Shown: piece after piece, positions 1 through 7,945 of the stretch
How the letters are laid out: each line of letters opens with the position of its first letter
How positions within the stretch are numbered: the first letter of the stretch is position 1
Origin: an uncultured Prevotella sp.
GTDB lineage: Bacteria > Bacteroidota > Bacteroidia > Bacteroidales > Bacteroidaceae
Assembly: GCA_900540885.1 (NCBI GenBank)
Contig: UQHJ01000016.1
Location: forward strand, 1-43,876
DNA length: 43,876 bases
Reading direction: 5' to 3'
Translations under genes and position numbers: made by a program
Notes under the pieces: generated by a model
Seen by the model: only the letters and a program-made list of their open reading frames with translations
Told to the model about the DNA's origin: nothing
The model's database searches: none

Positions 1-818
1 GACCATGCAAACAAAAACGCGAAAATCGACTCCTCTCCGACAATCAGCGATACGGACGGAGACGGCAGCTTTTTCTGTACAAGCACGAGAATAAAATAAG
101 CAAAGCCCGTGCAGAAAACACCGAGATATATGAGCCCGAGCGCAACCTCTCCCCCGTTTGTGATTTCCGACATATATTTCATCTCGAAAATGAGAGTGAA
201 CGCCGAGCATACTACGGCGACGCTGACAAGCTGAAAGAAAACCCAGCGCGCCGTATCATAACGGTCGGCGAATTTTCCCAAGAGAAAATAATAAAACGCA
301 AAAGCTATTCCGCCCAACAGGGACAAACCGTCAAACAGACTGAAAAAGAAGTCCGACATGGAAAACAAATCGTAAAACAAAGCCAAGCCCGTCAAGGCAA
401 TCAAACCGTCTATAAGATATTTTAAAGCAAATCTTTTTTCAAAAACACAAATCAGAACGGGCACGAAAAGCACAAATACCGAAGAAAAAAAGTAGCTCTT
501 GTCCGTGCCCTGAGAATAGGAATCAAGTCCGAAATATTTCAACACGAAAGCAGAGCCGAGCAGCAAGCCCATAAGCATACCGTTTAGAGCTTCTGCGCCG
601 GAAAGCGGTCTGCGTTTCGGTTTATTTCCCAAAAAGGCAATTCCCGAAAGACAAACCGCGCCGATTGCGAACTGAATTGCCAGAAGCATGAAAACGGGAA
701 CCTTGTTTTTCAAAAGCTGTTCAGTAACCACAAAGCTAATGCCCCACAGCACAGTCGTAAGCAGAAGGAGCAGAATATAAACGGTTAAGCCCTTTTTTTC
801 GTTTCGCTCGTCAAGCAT
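1..818 (-). CDS. EamA/DMT-family transporter, C-terminus cut by window edge
   Basis: An open frame runs leftward from an ATG at 818 off the window edge (272 codons seen, family usually about 300). It starts MLDERNEKKGL and then shows alternating hydrophobic segments. The first contains TTVLWGISFVVTEQLL, typical of the first helix of EamA/DMT (drug/metabolite transporter) proteins. Later segments such as FAIGAVCLSGIAFL and VALGLIYLGVFCTGFAYFIL fit the two five-helix EamA repeats. A role as an inner-membrane metabolite or drug exporter is inferred from family; the substrate cannot be told. It lies 77 bp downstream of the MATE remnant on the same strand. It has none of the inverted-repeat spacers typical of the rest of the window, so it may not belong to the same chromosome. 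Confidence 0.8.
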   Translation of the reverse strand, partial: MLDERNEKKGLTVYILLLLLTTVLWGISFVVTEQLLKNKVPVFMLLAIQFAIGAVCLSGIAFLGNKPKRRPLSGAEALNGMLMGLLLGSAFVLKYFGLDSYSQGTDKSYFFSSVFVLFVPVLICVFEKRFALKYLIDGLIALTGLALFYDLFSMSDFFFSLFDGLSLLGGIAFAFYYFLLGKFADRYDTARWVFFQLVSVAVVCSAFTLIFEMKYMSEITNGGEVALGLIYLGVFCTGFAYFILVLVQKKLPSPSVSLIVGEESIFAFLFAW

Positions 819-895
819 GTGTTCAGTATAACATCTGCGTTAAATTTACGCAACGCAAAACCGATATTTTTTTGCCGTTATTTGCGGAAAATACG

Positions 896-1215
896 TCAGG
901 CGTATCCGTATTTTTTTCTTTTGACTGCGAAAAATACGACGGTCATAACAAGCGCCGCCAGCTCTGCCGCGACCACTGCCAGCCAGATTCCGTCAAGCCC
1001 GAGCGCAAGCGGCAACAGAAACACCGCCCCAACCTGAAACACGAGCGTGCGCCCGAAAGACAGCAGCGCCGAAACCAAGCCGTCGTTCAACGCGGTGAAA
1101 AATGCAGAGCCGAAAATATTTATGCCCTGTATAACAAACGAAACGGAAAACAATCTGAGACCGCGCACGGTCATTTCGTACAGTCCCTTGTCGTAGCTCA
1201 CAAATATTCTTGACA
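896..1215 (-). pseudogene. MATE-family efflux transporter, C-terminal fragment only
   Basis: The minus-strand frame ending at 896 encodes about 106 residues that look like the last two or three helices of a MATE (multidrug and toxin extrusion) protein: SRIFVSYDKGLYEMTVRGLR, then FVIQGINIFGSAFFTALNDG, then a helix around FQVGAVFLLPLALGLDGIW, ending in a basic tail. A full MATE protein has about 450 residues, so most of the gene is missing. The homology stops where the frame enters a dispersed GC-rich repeat at 1216. The frame reads on through the repeat for about 23 more codons (GSTQSHLGATRP), which is not MATE sequence. It is either a gene cut by recombination at the repeat or an assembly join. 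Family call is good; status as a real chromosomal pseudogene is uncertain. Confidence 0.65.
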
Positions 1216-1246
1216 GGGGACGCGTCGCCCCCAGGTGAGACTGCGT
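1216..1246. repeat. Fragment of GC-rich dispersed repeat at the left junction
   Basis: These 31 bases are identical to 4562-4592, the inner part of the right arm of the GC-rich inverted repeat between the fimbrial genes. A longer member is at the right end of the window. Only this fragment is present. The base before it is the last one compatible with MATE coding sequence. The rest of the gap up to the fimbrial gene at 1320 shows no recognisable TAnnTTTG promoter. Confidence 0.8.
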
Positions 1247-1319
1247 TGACCCCTGATTACCTACCTCCACTAACAAAGAATTCAATAAAATTTTATAAGC
1301 AACTTAAACATTCAAAACA

Positions 1320-3140
1320 ATGAAACTGAACAAGTTTTTACTTTCAGCCATCGCGGCAGCTTCACTGACTGCTTGTAGCGATAGCACCGATATCGTGGAC
1401 AACAACAAGGGGCATTGGAATGCTGACGGTACAGGCTACGTGAGCCTCTCTATCAGCATGCCTGACAACGTGGGTTCTAAGGGAAGCCGTGAAACAATCA
1501 ACGACAAATTTGAAAAGGGCGACGACAACGAGTACGTAGTTAAGAACGCTACACTCGTAATTTTCTCTGGTAACGACGGCGATAGCGAGGGGAATTACAC
1601 CCTAGACGCTGCCTATAAGTTGCCACTCAAGTTCCAGACAACAGGTACTAATGGTAATCAGATTATCTCTAAGGCAACTATTACTCAACAGATTAACAAG
1701 CCATCAAAAGCTAAGGCAAAAGCTTTGGTCATTTTGAATTTGCCTTCTGGTCTTTCATTAGATGATTCGAAACACGAACTAAATAAAATTAGTACAACAG
1801 GTGATACTGCAAGTAGTACAACTTTAAAAGGCACGACATTTACGGATTTCCAAGCCATTGAGCTAACATTAAACACTGATGTTGCCAATGGTTTTACGAT
1901 GACGAATGCACCATTGACAAATGCTTATAGCACAGCTGCGGGTCTCATGCCTGAAGAAACTGCAGAAACTAAAAGAACTACAACGACTTTGGCTGATATC
2001 AAAGAAGGCTCAATCAAAAATACACCCGAAGATGCTGCAGCCAACAAAGCTGCTGATATCTACGTAGAACGTAGTGTTGCAAAGGTTACTGTAAAGAAAG
2101 GCGAACAACTTAAAACTAAGATCTCTACTAATACTGAAATTAACTGCGAAGTTAAGCAGTTTGCATTGGATAATACCAATAGTACTTCCTTCCTTGTTCG
2201 CAACGTTGATAATAGTTGGGCAGGGCTTGTGTCAAAATCAACAACTGTTAATTCTTTACAAGACAAGTATCGTTTTGTGGGATTTACTGAAGTCGAAACT
2301 GGAAAAGGCTATCGCACCTATTGGGCTAAAGACCCGAACTATGAAAATAAGCTTGATAATGCTTCCACATCAGCATTTAGTGAATTAGGCGAAGACAAGC
2401 CACTCTATTGTATGGAGAACACCTTCGATGTTGCACATCAGACCAACGCGAACACTACACGCGCCATCGTAAAAGTTCAATTGTGGAAGGATGCTACAGA
2501 TAAAGGCAATACTTATTACATGTACAACAACGATGCTAGCACTTTTGATTTACAAGGAACCAATTTGGGAACAAACACAAACCTGTTAGCAGCTGCAAAC
2601 AAAATTGCACTTGTCGTTGCAAATAACAAAACAGTTACAGCTCTTGGTTTTGAAGATGCCAAAGATAAAAATGGAAACGACCTTAAAGGTTACAAGCAAA
2701 TTAAGGACGTAACAATTGACGGTACGCCTATTAGTACAGGCGAAATCTTTGAAAGTATCAAAAATTACTTTGGCAACATTGCTGTATATGAGAATGGTTA
2801 TGCTTACTACCCTGTATTGATTAAGCACTTCGGTGATGGCCTCACACCTTGGAATAAAGATGAATATGATGGTGCTACTAACGCACCTGTTTCAAGCACA
2901 GAGATTAACAAAATTTACCCTGAAGGCAGGGACAACCGCAGCAACGCTAACTACCTTGGCCGTTATGGTGTAGTTCGTAACAACTGGTATGAGCTCACTG
3001 TTAACAACGTTAAAAAGCTTGGCAAGCCTGGCATCAACACCCCCGACAACACTCCCGATGACGAACTTGATAGCTACATCAGCGTATCTATCAACATTCT
3101 CTCTTGGGCTAAGCGTTCACAAAGCGTTGACTTGCAATAA
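1320..3140 (+). CDS. Mfa1-like major fimbrillin (type V fimbria), lipoprotein
   Basis: Predicted structural subunit of a type V (Bacteroidales Mfa/Fim) fimbria, exported as a lipoprotein. The signal peptide MKLNKFLLSAIAAASLTAC has a lipobox with Cys19. A beta strand (GYVSLSISMP) is followed by a basic site SKGSR ending at Arg57, an acidic linker, then EYVVKNATLVIF, the usual start of the mature fimbrillin fold. The C-terminus (NNWYELTVNNVKKLG, then SVSINILSWAKRSQSVDLQ) matches the Mfa1/FimA C-terminal strand pattern. At 606 residues it is slightly longer than P. gingivalis Mfa1 (about 560). It is first in a row of four fimbrial lipoprotein genes with an anchor-type gene next, the order of P. 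gingivalis mfa1-mfa2. The middle of the gene (about 1700-2800) is more AT-rich and less conserved-looking than its ends, as expected for a variable surface antigen. Polymerisation by protease-triggered strand exchange is family knowledge, not shown here. Confidence 0.85.
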   Translation: MKLNKFLLSAIAAASLTACSDSTDIVDNNKGHWNADGTGYVSLSISMPDNVGSKGSRETINDKFEKGDDNEYVVKNATLVIFSGNDGDSEGNYTLDAAYKLPLKFQTTGTNGNQIISKATITQQINKPSKAKAKALVILNLPSGLSLDDSKHELNKISTTGDTASSTTLKGTTFTDFQAIELTLNTDVANGFTMTNAPLTNAYSTAAGLMPEETAETKRTTTTLADIKEGSIKNTPEDAAANKAADIYVERSVAKVTVKKGEQLKTKISTNTEINCEVKQFALDNTNSTSFLVRNVDNSWAGLVSKSTTVNSLQDKYRFVGFTEVETGKGYRTYWAKDPNYENKLDNASTSAFSELGEDKPLYCMENTFDVAHQTNANTTRAIVKVQLWKDATDKGNTYYMYNNDASTFDLQGTNLGTNTNLLAAANKIALVVANNKTVTALGFEDAKDKNGNDLKGYKQIKDVTIDGTPISTGEIFESIKNYFGNIAVYENGYAYYPVLIKHFGDGLTPWNKDEYDGATNAPVSSTEINKIYPEGRDNRSNANYLGRYGVVRNNWYELTVNNVKKLGKPGINTPDNTPDDELDSYISVSINILSWAKRSQSVDLQ

Positions 3141-3169
3141 AGCCTAAGTTTGTAATCTCTCAATAGGTT

Positions 3170-3232
3170 AAGAGTTTAAGAGGTTATTGGGTTATGAAAG
3201 TAACTTTATAACCCAATAACCTCTAAACTTAA
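3170..3232. repeat. Inverted repeat, AACCTC/TTATTGGGTTAT family
   Basis: Arms of about 25 bp (left includes AGAGGTTATTGGGTTAT, right ATAACCCAATAACCTCT) enclose a loop of about 10 nt in the gap between the first two fimbrial genes. The outer parts pair with a few mismatches. It could act as a partial terminator lowering expression of downstream genes relative to the major subunit. That function is inference. Confidence 0.75.
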
Positions 3233-3288
3233 AACCTTTTTTAATTAACTAAACGAACCCTATTTCTCATTACGACAATCACTCTGAT

Positions 3289-4398
3289 ATGAAACCATTC
3301 TCTTACTTAATCACTGGATGGGCTATGATGACGGCAGCACTCTCGTTGGGAAGTTGCGCACAAATGGACACCGACCTTGCAGAATGTCCCTCTGGCCTCG
3401 ATGTGACCTTTAAGTACGATTATAACATTCAACGTGCCGACATGTTCAAAGACCATGTGGGCGGCATCAGTTTGTATGCGTTTGATGAGAATAATCAACT
3501 GGTGCTGCATAAGGACACGGCTAACACAGCCCTCATGGCACCCTTACAACAGAACGACTTTACGTGGCACATCTCAGAAAGCGAACTCCCCGTGGGACGC
3601 TACCACATTGCGGCTTTGGCGTATCAAAAGGACTATAACGAGACGCTTGCCACTCCTGGTGCAAAACTGCGCCAAGCAGAACTGAACCCTGGCGATGATA
3701 TTACCAAACTACAAGTTACACTCGACCGCGAAGCAACGGACGCTACGAGCGCTACAGCTTGGGTTGATCATAAAGGTTGCCCACTCGACACGCTTTGGGC
3801 TACACGCAACCTCACAGCGGACAATGATTGGGTAACGATAAAGTCCCAAAAGGTGAGTCAACACCAAATATCACTCCTACGTGACACCAAACAAGTAAAT
3901 ATTACCCTGCGTCAAACTGTCGACCCTTCTAACATGGACGATGCCGACTACGACGTGAAGGTTTACGATACAAACGGTCGCTTGCTCTACAACAATGAGC
4001 CTGACGCTACCGACACGCGCCTCTGCTACACACCTTACACGCAGTGGACTACCACACTCGGCACACGCGCTGAGGGCGAGACAGCCAATCTTATGCACAC
4101 GGCGCACTACGAACTGATGATCAATCGCCTCGTTGCTCATCAAAATAACGTGACTGACGCACGCCTCCTCATTACGAACAAGCGCACTGGCAAGGAAGTG
4201 GCCAATGTCAATCTTCCGGCCCTCTTGGCTGACGGCCGTAGGGCTTACGAGCGTTACAATTACTCAGCGCAAGAGTATTTAGACCGCGAATATCAGTTTG
4301 CCCTCGACTTCTACCTCGTTGGCGATAAGTGGCAATACATCAGCGTGAGCATCGCTGCCCTCAGTTGGAGCTATCGCGTGCAAAACGTTGAACTTTAA
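3289..4398 (+). CDS. FimB/Mfa2-like fimbrial anchor lipoprotein
   Basis: The lipoprotein signal peptide ends SLGSC with Cys23. The mature start shows the FimB/Mfa2 signature: AECPSGLDVTFKYDYNIQRA followed by DMFKDHVGGISLYAFDENN. At 369 residues it is close to Mfa2/FimB (about 300-330). The C-terminal strand SVSIAALSWSYRVQNVEL resembles the end of the neighbouring fimbrillin. In P. gingivalis, Mfa2 caps and anchors the fimbria to the outer membrane and limits its length; the same role is inferred. It is placed directly after the major-subunit gene, 148 bp away. No Arg-processing site preceded by a removable strand is obvious near the N-terminus, consistent with an anchor rather than a polymerising subunit. 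Confidence 0.85.
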   Translation: MKPFSYLITGWAMMTAALSLGSCAQMDTDLAECPSGLDVTFKYDYNIQRADMFKDHVGGISLYAFDENNQLVLHKDTANTALMAPLQQNDFTWHISESELPVGRYHIAALAYQKDYNETLATPGAKLRQAELNPGDDITKLQVTLDREATDATSATAWVDHKGCPLDTLWATRNLTADNDWVTIKSQKVSQHQISLLRDTKQVNITLRQTVDPSNMDDADYDVKVYDTNGRLLYNNEPDATDTRLCYTPYTQWTTTLGTRAEGETANLMHTAHYELMINRLVAHQNNVTDARLLITNKRTGKEVANVNLPALLADGRRAYERYNYSAQEYLDREYQFALDFYLVGDKWQYISVSIAALSWSYRVQNVEL

Positions 4399-4403
4399 TC
4401 CTA

Positions 4404-4664
4404 ACGGGGGGCGACGCAGTCTAACCTGGGGGCGACGCGTCCCCGCGTCGGCATTTGCTTGACAAGGCTCGATGCCTTGGCAAGCAAATACAAAACGCGC
4501 CCCCTCTTATCATTGTATTGCCAAGTTGGGGCATCGAGCCCCAACTTGACAATGCCGACGCGGGGACGCGTCGCCCCCAGGTGAGACTGCGTCGCAACCA
4601 GGTGAGGACACGATGCCCCCAGGTGAGGACACGATGCCCCCAGGTGAGGACACGATGCCCCTAA
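4404..4664. repeat. GC-rich inverted repeat with attached 21-bp tandem repeats
   Basis: This fills the 291-bp gap before the third fimbrial gene. The left arm at 4407-4455 pairs with the right arm at 4550-4597 almost perfectly; both contain GGGGGCGACGCGTCCCCGCG or its complement. Two smaller hairpins lie inside: 4458-4488, and 4516-4552 built on CAAGTTGGGGC/GCCCCAACTTG. The right arm is followed at about 4600-4661 by three direct copies of a 21-bp unit containing AGGTGAGGACACGATGCCCC. The element is far more GC-rich than its surroundings. Related copies are at 1216-1246 and 43805-43876. Confidence 0.85.
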
Positions 4665-4689
4665 GTAATACACAAAAAACATTAGGAAC

Positions 4690-6087
4690 TTGAAACTACT
4701 CTACTACATATTGTCCACATTGCTACTCATGGTGTGTACCATGAGCTTTGGGTCGTGCAGCAAAGACAATGTGGAAGAGGTGAACAATGTGGCTAAGAAC
4801 GTGTGCTTTAAAGTGGAAGTGCGCACAGGTGGCTATGGAGCAGGAACTCGTGCGGCTGGACCGTCTGAAGAGGACGGTACGCTGGCTGACGATGAGAACG
4901 AAAAAGCGGTCTATAACGCTACGCTCTTTATCTACCAAAATGATAAAGGCATAAATGGAGCAGCTGACACTCCTATATTATATAGTGTCTACCTACCCAA
5001 CTTCTCAAAGGACACAGAACACTCTTCAAGCAACGGAGACGTGTACACTTCGTCCGTGGTTGATACGCGCTACTCCATTCCCGCAGGCGACTACCATGTG
5101 ATTATCGTTTGTAACATGGGACGCCTCACGGCCAACACCTTGGGCGACGTGCAACAGATGACGACCGCCAATGCCACCTTCGGCACGCTACAACAGCCCG
5201 AAACTTGCTCAACCTTTGCCATGTCGTCCTCCGACGACAAGTCAATCCATATCGAGGGCCGCTCCAACATGGCTAACGTAAAGGACGGCGTATTGGTCGA
5301 GATGAAAGCCGACGTGCAACGCTTGGCCGCACGCATCGACTTCTCAGCAGGTGGAAAGGGGAAATGGGTCAGCGAGGTGGTCAACACGGCAGACGGTGAT
5401 CAGAAGCTTGAAGGCTACAAATATACCATTGGTACAGAACCGAATGCCGACTACTTCTACTTGACGGGTGTGACGCCTATCAATCTACTCAATAGTGAGG
5501 AGTACGTATTGAAGCGCGTTACCGAAGACAAGACGTTTAATACCATTCAATACTTAGGGAAGGAGTTGCTCAGCTCTGACGGCAACGCAGCGAACTATGT
5601 AGTCGACCCTTACATTCATCAAAAAAGCCCTTCAAGCAATGCTTTAGGGCTAAGCTACACCAATAGATATGAAGAAATGAAGTCCAACTTTGCAGCCTGC
5701 AACAGTGGGTTGAACAAGATAACGCAGATAACCAACGGCGCCACAAACTGTTACACCGATGCTACGGACCGCTTGACGTATAAGAGACTCGTCTATGCGA
5801 AAGAGAACACCATTACCATAGGTGCTAACAAAGAAGCTTACGTTACGGGCTTGCTCTTTACGGGCTATTACAAGAAGGCTGGCAAAGCTGCTGTACAGAA
5901 GACATACGAATACTTCATTCGCCATACTGACCCATACAACTCTAACTCTGATGCCTTGGCCATGAAATATGGCATCGTACGCAACCACGTTTACCAAGTA
6001 CGCATCAATAGCGTAAGTTCTATGGGCTTAATCCTCATTCAAGTGCGCGACTGGATTCCTATCGTGGCACCTGATATTGACTTATGA
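4690..6087 (+). CDS. Fimbrial minor-subunit-like lipoprotein (Mfa family)
   Basis: A TTG start is chosen because it gives a complete lipoprotein signal peptide (MKLLYYILSTLLLMVCTMSF, then GSC with Cys23). The in-frame ATGs inside would remove its basic N-terminus. The mature protein repeats the fimbrillin plan: a strand (NVCFKVEVRTGG), a basic site AGTR ending at Arg54, an acidic linker, then KAVYNATLFIYQ. The C-terminus (YGIVRNHVYQVRINSVSSMG, then VRDWIPIVAPDIDL) matches the Mfa1-type C-terminal strand. At 465 residues it may be an accessory or minor tip subunit such as Mfa3/Mfa4, but the exact orthologue cannot be assigned from sequence reading alone. It sits between the anchor gene and another fimbrillin-like gene. 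Confidence 0.75.
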   Translation: MKLLYYILSTLLLMVCTMSFGSCSKDNVEEVNNVAKNVCFKVEVRTGGYGAGTRAAGPSEEDGTLADDENEKAVYNATLFIYQNDKGINGAADTPILYSVYLPNFSKDTEHSSSNGDVYTSSVVDTRYSIPAGDYHVIIVCNMGRLTANTLGDVQQMTTANATFGTLQQPETCSTFAMSSSDDKSIHIEGRSNMANVKDGVLVEMKADVQRLAARIDFSAGGKGKWVSEVVNTADGDQKLEGYKYTIGTEPNADYFYLTGVTPINLLNSEEYVLKRVTEDKTFNTIQYLGKELLSSDGNAANYVVDPYIHQKSPSSNALGLSYTNRYEEMKSNFAACNSGLNKITQITNGATNCYTDATDRLTYKRLVYAKENTITIGANKEAYVTGLLFTGYYKKAGKAAVQKTYEYFIRHTDPYNSNSDALAMKYGIVRNHVYQVRINSVSSMGLILIQVRDWIPIVAPDIDL

Positions 6088-6312
6088 TTAATGTGAGAAT
6101 GCTTTTTTAATGTGCAAATGTGAGAATGTGCAAATGCGTAGGAAATGTGCAAATGTGAGAATGTGCAAATGTGCAAATGAATGAATACTTTAAAAGATCA
6201 TTTACACATTAGCCAATCGCAGCAATAAAAGGCGTCCATTTGCACATTTGCACATTCTCACATTTGCACATTAACTCAGCATTTGCACATTAACTCAGCA
6301 TTTGCACATTAA
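6088..6312. repeat. Inverted array of TGTGCAAATG / TGTGAGAAT words
   Basis: Rightward copies of GTGCAAATG and GTGAGAATG (6090-6180) face leftward copies CATTTGCAC and CATTCTCAC (6237-6312) across a spacer of about 55 bp. The array occupies almost the entire gap between two fimbrial genes. It begins directly after the stop codon and ends 17 bp before the next start. The same words fill the gaps at 18063, 20024 and 40101. Confidence 0.85.
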
Positions 6313-6329
6313 AAAAACCTTTCTCCTTT

Positions 6330-7760
6330 ATGAAACTCTTATATCTTCTTATTCCCCTACTACTCTTCTCCGCCTGTTCTAACGAAATAGGCGACGACAT
6401 AAAGCGCGGACGATCCACGGTGCGCATTGAGTTGCAACAAAACGACCCGACGGCTGTGGGGCAAAACAAAACGCGGACCTCGTTCGGCGGTAGCTATCAC
6501 GACGCGGGCGATGACATTCATAATGCTTACGTCGTGATGTACAACATCAAGGCGGGAAAGGTGGAACGTATCATCAACGTACCTACCGACGCTGGCGAAA
6601 CGGAATACAAGAGCAAGCAGGTAACGACTATCACAACAGAAAACGGTGAATACTTGTTCTATAACTTTGCCAACCGCACTGACTTCGTCACGACTCCGGC
6701 CACGCCTAATGCTACTACGCACGAGGTGAAATCACTCAGCCTTGACGGCCTTACCTTTACCGTTGGCAGTCCGTTGCCTGAAGGGTTAGATCCGTCACCT
6801 GAAAAGTTAGATCCGAAAGTGACCACTTGCGCCTATAACAACTACAAGATACCCAAGGAGGGCATTCCGATGAGCGATAAAAATCATTTCACCATTGATA
6901 AGGACCAAACTATCACGCTCACGCTCTATCGTATGTTGGCCAAGATGCAGTTTGCCTTTAACAATCGTTCGAAATCCACAATCTTTCGCATTCGCGGACT
7001 TAAAGTAGGCAGCATTACGGATAACAATACACAAATCAAGTTGCTTCCCCCTAAGGACGGAAACAACTTGGTCAAGACTGACTTCACGGGATTGCAACAC
7101 GACACCACTCACGTTGACGTATTTACAGCCACAGCCGACAAACCTCCTGTAATCATCAACTCTGGCGAATCAGACAATACTTCCTTTAATAATCTCTATA
7201 TCAACGAGAGCGAAGCCAACACCGACGGACAATCCTTTCCGCTCACCATTACCATGGACCGCTCTACCGATGGTGGCGCCAATTGGGAGCCCGACTCACG
7301 CCAAGCACTCATTCAACTCACGAGCATTCCACGTAACAACGTGGCCATTGTCAACGTCAACCTTACGGACTTTGTCTTGAAACTTGAAGCCAGTGCCTAC
7401 GCGCCCATTGGAGGTTACCCCGCTTACGTGGTTGAACAGAATGACGACTTCTACGCTTACTTCTCAGGAAGTGGCGACTTTGAACTCCGCCCCACACTCT
7501 ATGAGTATGTCAACCGCGAGCACCCTGAGCGTTACATCAACCTCAACGACAAAAGTCGCGTGAAGGATTATTCGCTCACAGTGCTCGACCCGCAAGGAAT
7601 CTTTAGCAGTCAGCCTGCTTTCGATACTACAACGGGTGAAATCCTCGGCACCCTTGCCGAAGGCAGAACAGGCACCGCTACCGTGCGCCTCAACCTTCAA
7701 CTCGTCACTGGTAGCGTTACACAGAATTATACGCGTACGATTTATATTGTTAGTAAGTAG
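6330..7760 (+). CDS. Fimbrillin-like lipoprotein, probable minor or tip subunit
   Basis: Short lipoprotein signal peptide MKLLYLLIPLLLFSAC with Cys16. The N-terminal plan is the same as in the other fimbrial genes: a strand (STVRIELQQNDP), a basic site QNKTR ending at Arg49, a Gly/Asp linker, then NAYVVMYNIKAG. The 476-residue protein also contains YRMLAKMQFAFNNRSKSTIFRIRGLKVG, resembling the conserved middle strands of Bacteroidales fimbrillin-like proteins. The C-terminus (TVRLNLQLVTGSVTQNYTRT, then IYIVSK) differs from the SWxxxxQxVxL ending of the first two genes, so it may be a terminal (tip) subunit that does not donate a strand. It is the last lipoprotein gene before the giant secreted protein. 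The family assignment is moderate; I did not recognise a specific orthologue. Confidence 0.6.
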   Translation: MKLLYLLIPLLLFSACSNEIGDDIKRGRSTVRIELQQNDPTAVGQNKTRTSFGGSYHDAGDDIHNAYVVMYNIKAGKVERIINVPTDAGETEYKSKQVTTITTENGEYLFYNFANRTDFVTTPATPNATTHEVKSLSLDGLTFTVGSPLPEGLDPSPEKLDPKVTTCAYNNYKIPKEGIPMSDKNHFTIDKDQTITLTLYRMLAKMQFAFNNRSKSTIFRIRGLKVGSITDNNTQIKLLPPKDGNNLVKTDFTGLQHDTTHVDVFTATADKPPVIINSGESDNTSFNNLYINESEANTDGQSFPLTITMDRSTDGGANWEPDSRQALIQLTSIPRNNVAIVNVNLTDFVLKLEASAYAPIGGYPAYVVEQNDDFYAYFSGSGDFELRPTLYEYVNREHPERYINLNDKSRVKDYSLTVLDPQGIFSSQPAFDTTTGEILGTLAEGRTGTATVRLNLQLVTGSVTQNYTRTIYIVSK

Positions 7761-7784
7761 TTTTTTAGCTGACAAGTTCTTTTT

Positions 7785-7904
7785 AGTTGACAAGTTAACG
7801 AGTTGACTAGTTAACGAGCAGGTTACCTTTAAAAATACCTACTCACTAACTCATCAATTGAAACTAACTTACTTGTCAACTCGTTAACTTGTTAACTCGT
7901 AAAC
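7785..7904. repeat. Inverted array of GTTAAC / TTGACAAG words
   Basis: Left arm words TTGACAAGTTAACGAG and TTGACTAGTTAACGAG face right arm words CTTGTCAACTCGTTAAC and TTGTTAACTCG across about 50 bp. This fills the gap before the giant gene. The same family is at 39223-39330. No TAnnTTTG promoter is visible between here and the ATG at 7946, so the giant gene may be read from the fimbrial operon. Confidence 0.8.
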
Positions 7905-7945
7905 AAAAGAACCCCCGTTAACTAAGAAGCAAAAACCTTGTAGAC

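Noticed and set aside
4401..4682. Minus-strand frame with repeated LGASCPH heptapeptides
   Set aside because: It is the translation of the 21-bp tandem repeat and GC-rich palindrome. The same repeat yields LGATRP wording in unrelated frames at 1216 and 43805, so it is not a gene.
6088..6312. Possible CRISPR array from regularly repeated short words
   Set aside because: The words are about 9-16 bp, contiguous and in opposite orientations without unique spacers. No cas genes are in the window.
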